Source of the DNA: Puccinellia tenuiflora
Lineage: Eukaryota > Streptophyta > Magnoliopsida > Poales > Poaceae
Direction of reading: 5' to 3'
Assembly: GCA_012064385.1 (NCBI GenBank)
Contig: QRDG01000410.1
Span: forward strand, 525,801-589,800
DNA: 64,000 nucleotides
Made by a program: the position numbers and the translations under genes. The notes beneath the pieces are model-generated. The model was not told the origin of the DNA and searched no databases. It saw only the letters and a program-made list of their open reading frames with translations. This document shows, one piece after another, positions 10,766 to 20,602 of the stretch; the stretch's first letter is position 1, and every line of letters starts with the position of its first letter.

Positions 10766-13700
10766 TTATGCTTGAGCAGCAGAAGGAGGAGCCGGCTTCA
10801 ATGGAGGCTTGGTGGCGACTCTCTTCGTTTGAAAGCCAGTACCCCTGGGACTCTTCATATGCTTAGCAAGCTCTGCTTGTTTCTGAGCGTCTCCAGAGAC
10901 AGCTCTAGAAGGAGTGGGCGCAGCAGGAGTCTTCAGAGTGGGCTCGGCACTTTGAACAGGAGCCGCCGGCGACGAGGAACTCGGACCGGTAGAAGAAGAG
11001 AACACACCAGCTGGGTCCTGTGATGGGCGGCCAAAGTTTACTATCTCAGGAGTTTCTGGAGCGACTCTTTTGTTCTCCAAATCATAGTGATGAACCCATA
11101 CCTCAGGGTCCATCTTATTGGCTATCTCGCAAGCATATGGTCGCACCAATTTTTCTTCAGCCTTGAAGTCATCCTGAGTAAAAGGTTTGCCATCCTCATG
11201 TTGCTCAGGCTTCCCCATTGTAAGCATTGCTGGCTCTATGACAGTTGGATAGTAGCTGTGGGCTAAAGCCAAGATCCTGATGGAGGCTCTCCTCAATGAA
11301 GATTGTTTCCACAGACGCATATAGCCTGGTGCCCTGGACAGCTCGTCCACCAGACGTTCAGGCTCCTTGGGGCACTTCCCCTTATGGTTCAGATATTTAA
11401 CCACTGCACGGGCTCCCTCTTGTAGCCCATGACAGTGATCAAGCATCTCAGATAGTTGCTTGCTGGTGGGTAGCTTCAGTTTAGGGGAGTCGGCCCCTGC
11501 AGAAAGGAAATCAAGGAGTCATCGTCAGTCCAAAAGCAATTCAGAAAGGTGCAAAAGGAAGCAAGCAAAAGTCATAAACTCACCAAATATGTGTTGGCAC
11601 ATGGCCCCAATGCCTTTTTTGCAAGTGTCGAACACAGCCTTTAGGTCATTGTGTGCCTTCTGAGCAATCTTTTTGGCATCAGCCGACTCTTTCTTTACCT
11701 GCTCCAGTTGAGCAGCCAAGGCTTTCAGATCCTTCTCAAGCTGAAGGGAGTGTTCTTTTTCGGCCATGGCAGACCTGGCACTGGCAGCTGCCTGGTCCTC
11801 AAGCTCTTTCATGTCTCTCTTCATCTTGGAGACAATGCACTGCAATCACAAGTCATAAAGCACAATTAAGCTTCACAAGTCAAGTTGAGAACTCATGAGC
11901 TCCAAGTCGTCACAAGTTAACAACTTGGCGCTTGGGGGCTACTCAGGAGTCAATTTTTTCATAAACAGCAAGCAGGCAGGAGTCCTAGTCGACAAGTCAT
12001 AAGCTCCAAGTCGCCACAAGTTAGCAACTTGGCGCTTGGGGGCTACTCGCAGAACAGAAATTTTTCTTCAAGTAAGATATCAGTAAATTACATATGTTAG
12101 TAGCTCCAAGTCGTCGCAGGCTGACAACTCGGCGCTTGGGGGCTACTCGTGCAAAAGTTTTTGGTCTAAGGACCCGACAGACAGTAAATTAGCAGCCCCG
12201 AGTCCTAGTAGAGCTAAGGACTCAGTGCTTGGGGGCTACAGTGTGCAAATTTTTTCTATATAGCAATTGAGTTCAGTTTCAAATCAAAGCACCTATCCTA
12301 GTCACAAGTCACCACAGACAGGTGCTTGGGGGCTACTGGGATAGGATGATGCCAGAAAAGCATATAAGGTGAAGTCAAAGGACTTACTTCATGAACCATG
12401 AGGAGAGATCTAAGAGCCGCTTGCTCGTCATCCTTCAGCCTAGCAGATTGATCGTTCAAGTCAACTGCTTCAGCATAGGCTTCGGAAAATGACATGTTAT
12501 CTGCCACCCGAAGTCGGCTGTAGTCAGTAGATGACTTGACCTTGATATTTGGAGAAGCTGTAGGAGTCGGCTTTACAGGAGCCGGATGACTTTGAGGCGC
12601 AGTATCAGGAGTCGCAGCACCAGAGCTGGGCTGGACTATTGTTGGAGTCGCCGCCCGAGTCCTTGAAGGGGACTCAGGAATGGTAGGAGTCGTGGTTGCA
12701 CCAGCTGATGCAGCAATGGAAGGACCTGTCCTCGTGCTGGTCGTTTCAGAGGCTGAAGGTGGGACAGGTCCACGCCCAGAGGTAACATCAACCATGCCTG
12801 GGAGCTTGGTCACTTTAGCACAAGGCCGAGCCCTGAAATACACAAAGATAGAAGTCAGCACCAGAATTAGTGAAAAGGGAAAAAGCAGAAGTCATTTGAA
12901 TACAAGTACAGAAATAAAGGAGTCTTACCCAACATTGGTCTCCAGGTCCAAGGAGGCCTGAGAGTTTGAGGAAGGCATTGACATCCCGGAGTGATAGGAG
13001 TCGTCCTTGTGGGGAGGAGAAGCCGATTTCCGCTGGTGCGAGACTGGCAGAGGCTCAGGAGCATCTGCAGGCCCATCGGAGCGCAGCTTCCTCTTCCTGG
13101 CGGCGATAACACTCTGCATGTGTTCTTCAGGCTTAGTAGGAGAGCGAGAGGACCCAAGGACTCGTGAGAGTGGTACCTTGGGAACAGCCTCTCGAGATCC
13201 ATTATTGTTTGAGGCTGGGGAAGAAGAGGAGTGACTCCTAGCTGAGGACTCCTCGGATGGTGATGGCTGAGCAGCAGCAGAGGTAGTATCAGCTTGTCTA
13301 GTGACGGGAGCCTCTGGAGAGGACTCGTCGTCGTCAATTTCCTCCACAATGGAGCCTCCTGAGAGGACTCCTCTCCATCAACATTTTCGGTTGGAGCCTC
13401 TGGCGAGGACTCCTCATCGGCAGCATCATCTTCAACGGGAGCCCCCTGGGAGGACTCCTCATCAGCATCATCAGTGCCTTCTGCCACAGTAGCTTGATCT
13501 GTGGCAGGAGTCTCCTCTTCAGCCTCAGCCTCAGCTTCAGCTTTATTTTTAGTACCAGCTCCAGAGGCCGGCTTCCAGAAGGAGTCGGTGAGCTGTAACA
13601 GAGTCAACAAAAGTGAGTCAGTAAGCAGTACAAGTGAGATCAAGGTAGAAATAAAGTAGAGAATGATACTTACATCAGGAGCTGGGTTGGTGGAGCAAAA

Positions 13701-14653
13701 TGGCTGGAGCCCAAAATGGGCTTGGTCCTTCACCGGTTTCCCAGTCAACTTTTTGATAAGTCGACCAAGTTCGGGTCCATCAGACAGCTGCTCCGTAACT
13801 CGGAGGTCATCACCAGCGCATCTAGTATATGAGCAGATCAGCCGAGTCCTAGGACTCAGAGGCTGGATTCTCCAAGTGGTCCAGCAGCGGACCAGATCCA
13901 TGTTTTCCAGATTATGGGACAAGAGGGCCCGGATTCGAGTGATCAGAGACTCGACTCTTGGCCGGGCGGCCTCGGGGCACCTAGCTTTCATAAGAGGAGT
14001 CGCCCGAAGGCGGTCCTCAGAGAACAGGGAAGTTTTGGTTCATTTGCAGGGGAGGTGTCCTTGCAGTAGAAGAAGGTTTTTTGCCAGTCTTTGATGCGAT
14101 TGGGAAAGACTGGTTTAGGAAAGACAGAGTTGAGGCGCCGTTGAAGAGCGACGGCGCCACATTGGAGAAGAGGGCCCCCAGAAGTCTCGGGCTGAGGGTT
14201 GCAGTAGAAGAGTTCAAGCCAGAGATTGAGATCGGGCTTGATTTGGAGGTAATCCTCACACAAGGTCACAAAATTGGAAAGAGTGAGAATGGAATTAGGA
14301 GCCAGATCATGAATCCGCAGCTCATAGAGTTCAAGGAGTTGGCGGAAGAAGAGATCACCGGGGGGAGAAAATCCGCGGAAGAGATGCTCCACGAAAACGA
14401 CCACCTCACCCTTAGCGGGAGAGGGAACGGTTTCATCCCCTGGGGCCCGAGCTTGAGCGCTGGAAGGAATCAAACCTGAGAGCCTGTGAGTCTTCAATTG
14501 TTCCGCCGTGACCGTAGATCCACCCCAATCAGCGGAAATCGATCGCTTGGAGGAGGATTTTGCGGCGGCTGCGGCCGCGGCGGCGATGTCCACTGTCCTG
14601 CTCGACGAGGATGCCTTGGCCTTGGATGCAGTCTTTGCGCGCTTGGAAGCCAT
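10766..14653 (-). CDS. Spliced antisense protein with Transposase_28-type domain (five exons)
   Basis: My exon model on the - strand is 14653-13674, 13592-12929, 12832-12388, 11839-11584 and 11496-10766 (TAA). All four introns have GT-AG ends (81, 96, 548 and 87 bp) and every junction preserves the frame. The start sits in MASKRAKTASKA, a basic alanine-rich N-terminus. About codons 75-150 hold the 'putative gypsy type transposon' domain (FRGFSPPGDLFFRQLLELY, HDLAPNSILTLSNFV). The middle is acidic (repeats of EESSQEAP), and exon 4 is a coiled coil. Two single-base slips, near 14033 (CTTCCCTGTT) and near 13350, break an otherwise continuous reading. Such antisense ORFs are known in Tat-lineage Gypsy elements; their function is unknown. 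Nuclear regulation or packaging is speculation. Confidence 0.8.
11896..12338 (-). repeat. Five degenerate ~100-bp repeats with polypurine-tract-like words
   Basis: Units begin near 11899, 12003, 12101, 12197 and 12296. Each carries GCTTGGGGGCTAC (or close) after an inverted AGCTCCAAGTCG / ACTTGG pair. The purine word resembles the TTCGGGGGCTAC that precedes the 3' LTR. The array lies wholly inside the largest intron of the antisense gene. Tat-type elements are known for tandem subrepeats in their 3' regions. Confidence 0.75.
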
Positions 14654-14758
14654 GGCGTGCGGGCGGTGTGTGCTGGGCGCGGGAAGAGATGGGCGCGAAG
14701 AGAAAGAAGAGATTTTGAGCTGAAGGGGGCAAGTGAGGTTTAAGACCTAACCCTTCGG

Positions 14759-14766
14759 TATTTATA
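14759..14766 (-). promoter_or_regulatory. TATA box of the antisense gene (TATAAATA)
   Basis: On the - strand CTTTATAAATACC lies about 105 bp upstream of the antisense ATG at 14653. It would start transcription near 14730 and leave a leader of roughly 75 nt. No other TATA-like word is closer. Confidence 0.6.
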
Positions 14767-15186
14767 AAGAGGGTAAAACCCTAGAGAGTTACAGTGCAGG
14801 TCCACAGTAAACTGTGGATAACGTTTCACTATTAGCGATTCAGTGGTTAACAGACAGAAAGGACATAGCAGAGAAAAGTTAAAGTCACAGAAGTGGAAGA
14901 AGCCGGCTTGTCCCAGAATGGCGAGTCCTGTGGCAGTGAAAGTCAAGTTATCTAGTCCTTGTTCGCAAGAGTCACAACAAACCCGGCCAGCATGTGCTAG
15001 GGCAAGGGTGATGATTTGAACAAGGAATGAGGATGGACTCATCTTTTATATGTCTTATGTCTTTATGCAGGAATTCATCTTTGAGCTAGCAGCAAGCGAC
15101 TTTGGAGCCTGTGGCTCAAGTGGAAAGAGTCGACCCAGGGAGTCGAACCAACAAGTCAGAGAAAGCCGCCAAGCTGTGCCCAAGAT

Positions 15187-15201
15187 AAATTCGGGGGCTA
15201 C
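15187..15201 (+). other. Polypurine tract before the 3' LTR
   Basis: AAATTCGGGGGCTAC directly precedes the TGATGG start of the 3' LTR and is where plus-strand cDNA synthesis would be primed. Confidence 0.7.
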
Positions 15202-15778
15202 TGATGGGGGGATACTTTATAGGTAGGCCCATGGACCCGGAAAGTAGACCCGCCGAGACCAAGAAGGCCAAAGCCGAGTCACGCGTCAAGTCGCATGGGC
15301 TGGGCTGGAGACAAGCCGGTCAAGGCCCATGATGGAGAAAGGACCCGTCGAGAAGGAGTCCAAGTACAACCCGGAGTCTAACTTGGAAGACCAAGACGTA
15401 GAGTAGGACTCCGTGTTCTAGTCTGACTCGGTATAGCCTGTAAGTCCAGGGACCCGGCAGCCTTTATAAGCAGGGTCCTGGACCTTAGATCGATAAGCTT
15501 CAACCAGTAGAGACAGGCCTGATCAAGGGAGAGAAACCCTAGCCACCAGAGAGAAGTCGCCGGCTCCTGAGTTGTGGGAGCCGGGTCCTTGTAATCGAGA
15601 TCTAATCAAGAGCAATAACATAGAAGCAGGAAGTAGGTCTTTACCTCTAATCAGAGGGGCCGAACCTGGGTAAATCCTTGTTCCCCGGCGAGATTAACCG
15701 TTCCCACGTACTTCAATCACCAATGGCCCCAGAACTCGTCTTCCCTGAGGAAGAACTTGCCGTGACAACCCCACGACA
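15202..15778 (+). repeat. 3' LTR of the Gypsy element
   Basis: The same sequence as 1762-2339 with scattered substitutions, and one base shorter (GAGAAGTCG here, GAGAAAGTCG in the 5' LTR). It ends CCCCACGACA. The following five bases, GCGAG, do not match those before the 5' LTR. Confidence 0.95.
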
Positions 15779-16755
15779 GCGAGCGATGGCATCCAGTTGG
15801 GTAACATTTGTATTTTCCTGTAGGGGTTTCTGCGAAGCAAACAGAGCCTCATAATACTGCCTTGTGTAATTTAGTTGCAAGTTTCGTTGCAACTTAGATT
15901 TTTCATTTGCAGGTCGTGTTGCAACTAGTAAGATTTTTTTTGTTGCAAATTAAATGGAGTTGCAACTGATATTTTTAAATCACAAGTTAGTGGTAACTTC
16001 AAAAAAATGAGGCAATACAAATATTTATATAGTGTAAAGTTATGGAATGGCATCACATGATTCAGAACTAAGCTAATTCTTAGTCAACCGAGAATTAGTC
16101 ATACCCGGGTTTTCTAGTTCTTCGCTAGCAGAGAACTAGAATAGTGCCGAGTAAATTCCAAAACCAACGGATCTACATCGCGATATGGTTATTTCATGAG
16201 TTGTAAGTGGAGTTCCAACTGAGATTTTTCATTTGCAAGTCAAGTTGCAACTAAGATTTTTCAGTTGCAAGTCGAGTTATTAGTACTGAGATTTCTAAAT
16301 AACAAGTTGGTGGTAACTTAAAATAATATTCTGACAATAAAATCGTTTTGGTGAAATTCAATACGGCTACCGGTTGCATACGCTCATATTTCAAATGTTC
16401 AAAAAAAATGATTGTTTTTGACATGTACGTTTACACAGGTCACGACAAGTCGATTACTTTGTGCTCACCTAGCATGTGAAGATGTACATGTCAATTTTTT
16501 GTTTGATTTTTTCTTTACATTTCAAAATGTGTCTAAGATGTAGCATTCTAAATAAAGAGAGCACTCAGGAGCCAAACTCTACTCCCCAGAATATGGAATG
16601 ATATCACTGACCAAGAACTAAGCTAATTCGCAGAATTTGTCACAATCTTAATTAATTGACTTCACGGTTGACCCAAGTCTTGTGGACAGATCGGTTTGGA
16701 AAACGATAACAAAAAGAAAAGTGTAGCTATTCGAGGAATTAATAAACTGAGAGCC
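15779..16755. other. Intergenic, with short GTTGCAACT-type repeats
   Basis: No gene seen. Between 15870 and 16320 a motif of the form GAGTTGCAACTGAGATTTTTCA recurs in several degenerate copies, with two copies of an AACAAGTTGGTGGTAACTT-like word. A 20-bp word GAACTAAGCTAATTC occurs at about 16063 and again at about 16614, enclosing a segment that may be an old insertion. The part nearest 16755 should hold the 3' UTR of the ubiquitin ligase gene. Confidence 0.4.
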
Positions 16756-18228
16756 CTATGCAAGATCGGTCTGGAAGGCCTCTGCCATGCTCTCAAAATA
16801 GTTGGCGGTCTGTTTGGTGAGCTTGGCGAGCTTCTTGAAGTAGGAGCCGCCGCCGTCGAAGTCCAACTCGGCGGATTGTCGCTCCAGCTCCGCGAAACCG
16901 TGCAGGCGCTCGAGCGACGCCTCGGCTTCGCCCTGGAGGCACTCGAGGAGGGTGAGCTTGGCCCCCTTGGCGTAGAAGCCGTAGGCGTAGGTCCAGCGGA
17001 GCATCCGGCGGCCCTCGAGGATCTGCGTGTAGGCGTCCATGAGGAAGCCGATCTGCGCGTGCGCCTCGCCGGCGGCGGCGCCGCAGGCGGCCAGGGCGCT
17101 CTCGAGCTCGAACATGTCGTCGCGCGCCCTCTGGCGCGACACCTCGTGCGCCGCCCAGCGCTCGTAGTAGTGCAGGTACCTGTCGAGGGACGCCTTGGCC
17201 TGTTCGCGCCGGTGCTGGGAGCCGTCGACATCGACGTAGCCGCCGTCGTCGTAGCGGTTGCACAGGTAGGCTCCAGGTTCATTCATGTGCTTCATCCAGT
17301 CGCCGAGGCAGATCCAGCAAAACTCGTAGAGGCAGGGGCTAGTGCACCGCATGTGGTTGCACCCGCTGTTCTTCTCTATGGGGCGCCGGCACTTGGGGCA
17401 GTGCTTCGCGTTGGCCAGCACCCAGTTGGTCGTCTCCGACTCCGAGCTGTTCTTGGCCATCCACTCGCGCACCGTGCCGCATGTCACCGGCCGGTGAGCC
17501 TCCTCGGCGCAGAGGATGCAGAAGCCGTGGCCGCACGAGCACACCACGTCCAGCGTCTCGCTGCACTGCTCCCCGTCCAGGCACTCCACGGCGAGGGCGC
17601 AGCCGCGAGGCGAGGGGCACCACCTCATCCTCTTGTTCTCCTCCACGCACGACCGGAGCGCGAACCGATCGTACCGGCGCCTGTCCTCGTCGTCGGCGAC
17701 ATCGTACAGGTCACGGACCACGGCCGCCGAGCAGGACGGGTCCGGGCACCGCAGCGACAGGCACCGGGCCCCGTCCTCCACCGCCGCGTGGAGGTACCCG
17801 CGCCAGCACCCGCGGCAGTAGAAGTGGGCGCACCCCGCAGATCTCATCTGGCCGGAAGAGTGTTCGTCGAAGCACAGGGCGCAGGTGAGCGGCACGTCGT
17901 TGCGCTTGAGCGCCACGGGGACGCCGCTAGAAGGCAAGCCGACGGCGGCGCGGACCCGCTTCTCATCCGAGAACCACCTGTCCTCTACCACCACGGAGCT
18001 CCAGTTGCAGTGCCGCAGAACAAGGGCCGCGAACGCCGGCGGGACCTGGATCAGGTCGGCGACAGAAGCGATGCGATCCTCCTGGATCTTGCGCACGGCG
18101 TCCTCGGTGAGGACGTGGTAGTTCTGCTTCGGAGCCGACGAGGTTTCGTCGTCCGAGTCTAGCTCTGTCACAAACTCCTCGTCGAAATCGCTGTAGCCTT
18201 GGCTGTCGTCGTCGCTGCTCGCTGCCAT
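16756..18228 (-). CDS. RBR-type E3 ubiquitin ligase, ARIADNE family
   Basis: A single uninterrupted 490-codon frame from ATG at 18228 to the stop at 16756. It transfers ubiquitin from an E2 to substrates through a thioester on its RING2 cysteine. The N-terminus is acidic, as in plant ARI proteins. RING1 spans about 116-166 (Cys116, 119, 133, His135, Cys138, 141, 161, 166). The IBR spans about 204-250 with its Cys/His ligands present. RING2 spans about 277-307 (CPKC, SGCNHMRC, FCWIC), and Cys290 is in the position of the catalytic cysteine. The C-terminal Ariadne helices follow (YLCNRYDD, then ELESALAACG). Length fits the family (about 500-600). It has no introns, whereas several plant ARI genes have many. 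The GC content is high and the gene looks intact. Paralogue number within ARI cannot be assigned here. Confidence 0.93.
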   Translation of the reverse strand: MAASSDDDSQGYSDFDEEFVTELDSDDETSSAPKQNYHVLTEDAVRKIQEDRIASVADLIQVPPAFAALVLRHCNWSSVVVEDRWFSDEKRVRAAVGLPSSGVPVALKRNDVPLTCALCFDEHSSGQMRSAGCAHFYCRGCWRGYLHAAVEDGARCLSLRCPDPSCSAAVVRDLYDVADDEDRRRYDRFALRSCVEENKRMRWCPSPRGCALAVECLDGEQCSETLDVVCSCGHGFCILCAEEAHRPVTCGTVREWMAKNSSESETTNWVLANAKHCPKCRRPIEKNSGCNHMRCTSPCLYEFCWICLGDWMKHMNEPGAYLCNRYDDGGYVDVDGSQHRREQAKASLDRYLHYYERWAAHEVSRQRARDDMFELESALAACGAAAGEAHAQIGFLMDAYTQILEGRRMLRWTYAYGFYAKGAKLTLLECLQGEAEASLERLHGFAELERQSAELDFDGGGSYFKKLAKLTKQTANYFESMAEAFQTDLA

Positions 18229-18314
18229 GGGTCTCGAGGTGAAGCTTGGACGAGCGAAATTTCTTTTGGAGAGGAGCGATTCCTGGCGATCGATCGAGAG
18301 TTTTACGGCTACAC

Positions 18315-18322
18315 TTTTTATA
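18315..18322 (-). promoter_or_regulatory. TATA box of the ARIADNE-type gene
   Basis: CTATAAAAAG on the - strand lies about 90 bp upstream of the ATG, which would give a leader of about 55-60 nt. It is the only TATA-like word in the 160 bp before the gene. Confidence 0.65.
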
Positions 18323-18389
18323 GCGGCAGTGTCGACTTCAATTAGGGTTCAATCTCCTCGTATGATCCGCTTCCTAATTTAAAGGTCTT

Positions 18390-18950
18390 TTCCCTATTCA
18401 GAGGAGTCCTTTAACTGCACGGAGTCATAGATTGGAACGGTTGCGATTCTCCTACTCGTATACTGATCGATCTGAATTCGGGTTTCACTTTCCGTCGTGA
18501 CAGTGCGCGCGCCGCCGTACTGGAACAAAAGTGCTTCTACGCGTAGGCTTAGTTTTGCCTGGAGCGTCTGATGGCCCAGAAAATAAAGTAGTATTTGTTT
18601 CAGCGTGGGAATAATGGGTGGAAACTGGTAGTGTATAGTCTTTACCTTTTTATTATCTGACATTTCGATAAATCGGAAATAGAAGTCGTCATATTCGGAT
18701 CCGGATGTCTGTCGAAATGGATATGGTAAATATCCAGATTCTTTTTACAAATACAAATGTGTATTGAATTTTAAAACAAATGTGGATATAAAAATGGACA
18801 TATCCGTATCCGAATAAGATTATGATAGCCAATTTTAGTAATTCGATCCAATTTTCCAATTACGTAACATATAGAAAATCTCACAAACCGGTCAAACGTT
18901 CTTTTACATGATTGAACTAGAGACTAATATGCATTATATCATTATATTTA
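18390..18950. other. Upstream region with ATCCGAATA-type words, target of the MULE
   Basis: No gene seen. Words such as TATTCGGATCCGG, ATATCCGTATCCGAATA and ATGGATATGG recur from about 18690 to 18820. The same style resumes on the far side of the MULE (20665-20790, ATATCCGTATTCG), so the MULE appears to have landed inside an older repeat of this composition. Confidence 0.45.
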
Positions 18951-19602
18951 GGGAAACGCTGCTAATCCGCCGGGGGATCGAGCGTCTGTTCCTCCGCCTC
19001 CCCCGAGCGCCACGTGCCCCCTTCGGGTCCAGCATGTGGGTGGGCCCCACCCACGTTCTCCCTCCTTATCTCTTGTCCAACCAGAAAAATCCCCATACTC
19101 ACTTCACCCTCGCCCCGCGCTCCCTCTCCTCCTCTTCCTCCTTTTCCCCGCGAGCTCGCTCGAACCATAGCGCCGGCCGTCGACGACCGCCACCGTTCTA
19201 GACCGCCCCAAGCCCCGCCGACGATGCCCCCAGCTCCGCCTCGCCGTCCTCGTTCTCCCCGCGGAAGGAATCGGCGAGGGGGCCTCGGAGTTGACGCCGC
19301 CGTGGTCGCCTTCCCTGCGGAAGACCGCCGCTCGCCGTCGTCGCCCCGCTCGCGTCCGGCCATCTCCGGCCCCGCTGTCACCTCCAATCACTTCGTGGTG
19401 AGCCCCCGGTGCTCCGGCGCCTCTCCCCCGTCCTCCTCCTGCTCCGGTCCGCGCCCCGCGCCCGCACGCCCGCGAGCGCCTCCGCCGGCCGCCGTCCCCG
19501 CCGTCGCTCCGGCGACCTCCTGCGGAAGCCCTCGTCGTCCTCGTTCGGACGCGCCCACTCCCATGCCCCCGCGCACGCTCAATCACCGGCGCCGTGCTCG
19601 AC

Positions 19603-20200
19603 ATACAAGTGGCCGACATCGCTGCTACAAGTGTCCGGCGTTGCTGCTACAAGCTGTCTGGCGGTGCTGCTACAATTGCCCGTCTGCCTTGCTACAATTG
19701 CTTGTCTGCCCTGCTACAATCGTCAGGCGGACCTGCTACAAATGGCCGGCGGCGCTGCTACGAGTGGCTGGCGGCGCTGCTACAAGCTGCCGGTGGCGCT
19801 GCTACAATCGCCCATCGAGGCTGCTACGAGTGGCCGGCGGCGCTGCTACAATCGCCCGTCGAGGCTGCTACTAGTGGCTGGCGGCGCTGCTACAAGCTGC
19901 CTTTGGCGCTGCTACAAAAGTTCACCGGCGCTGCTACAGAAGGTCGCCGTTGCTGCTACACAAGGCCGCCGGAGCTGCTACAAATGGCGTCGGTGCTGCT
20001 TGCAAGCCGTCCATCGCCGATGCTGCTACGGACGACCATCTGCGCTGCTACACACGGCCGTCCGCGCTGCTACAAAAGTTCGCCGGTGCTGCTACAGAAG
20101 GCCGCCGTGGCTGCTACACAAGGCCGTCGTCGCTGCTACAAACGGCACCGGCGCTGCTGCAAGCCGTCCACCGCCGGCGCTGCTACAAGCGGTCTTCCCC
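19603..20200 (+). repeat. 22-bp minisatellite built on GCTGCTACAA
   Basis: Roughly 27 units of about 22 bp. A typical unit is GCTACAAATGGCCGGCGGCGCT minus its last bases; the constant part is GCTGCTACAA and the rest varies. Because 22 is not a multiple of 3, each forward frame reads the same repeating peptide of period 22 residues with the words AAT, CYK and LLQ. Long + strand frames run through it (19409-20527 and 19594-20568). The - strand has TAG in every unit and is closed. Confidence 0.9.
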
Positions 20201-20204
20201 AACG

Positions 20205-20355
20205 GCGTCCTTCCCGATGGCGTCCACTCGGCTGCGTCCACTCCAGCGGCGGCGTCCACTCCGGCGGCATCCTCTCCGGCGGTGTCCTCCCTGGTGGTGT
20301 CCACTCCGGCGGCGTCCTCCTCGGTAGCGTCCACTCCGGCGGCGTCCTTTCCGGC
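20205..20355 (+). repeat. 15-bp repeat GGCGTCCACTCCGGC inside the MULE
   Basis: About ten imperfect copies of GGCGTCCACTCCGGC follow the 22-bp array. As the period is a multiple of 3, it encodes GVHSG/GVLSG in one frame and ASTPA/ASSPA in another. Confidence 0.8.
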
Positions 20356-20602
20356 GACCGGCGGCGCGACACCCTTGACGGAGTTCTCCGGCAGCGCCCG
20401 CGACGGGTTCTCCGGCGGCTGTGGCTCACGGGAGGAGCGGGGCGTGGGAGCAGAAGAGAGAGGCTGTGCGGCAGCGCCATGTGCGGGAGCAGTTTCTCTT
20501 CTTTCTTTTCTAGCGATTTTTTTCTGAAGGAAAAAGGACACGTGTCGCCCTCTCCACCCGGGGATTAGAAATCTAATCCCCTGGGGACGCTCAGCGCTTC
20601 CC

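Larger units (their letters stand above)
1762..15778 (+). mobile_element. Ty3/Gypsy retrotransposon, Tat/RIRE2-like, with antisense gene
   Basis: Two near-identical LTRs of 578 and 577 bp bound a 12.8 kb interior. The order on the + strand is PBS for tRNA-Lys, gag, protease, reverse transcriptase, RNase H, integrase, which is the Ty3/Gypsy order. Downstream of integrase lies a long antisense gene with a Transposase_28-type domain, then a polypurine tract. Extra antisense ORFs of this kind are known in Tat-lineage Gypsy elements of plants. The 5-bp flanks differ (AGTTC before, GCGAG after), so there is no target-site duplication. The coding region has two in-frame stops or slips in RT/RNase H and many more between 4326 and 7084, so this copy is non-functional as sequenced. 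Confidence 0.93.
18951..20602. mobile_element. Non-autonomous Mutator-like element (MULE)
   Basis: It is bounded by a perfect 9-bp direct repeat, TTATATTTA (18942-18950 and 20603-20611), the duplication length typical of Mutator elements. The ends are inverted: GGGAAACGCTG at the left and, read in reverse, GGGAAGCGCTGAG at the right; the inverted similarity seems short. The interior is very GC-rich, has no transposase, and is mostly tandem repeats. The 650 bp at the left resembles the GC-rich 5' end of a grass gene and could be captured host sequence (Pack-MULE type); I could not name a source. Confidence 0.85.

Noticed and set aside
16696..18162. 488-codon frame on the + strand opposite the ubiquitin ligase
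   Set aside because: It mirrors the GC-rich - strand gene, has no domain words, and the - strand frame has clear RING and IBR motifs.
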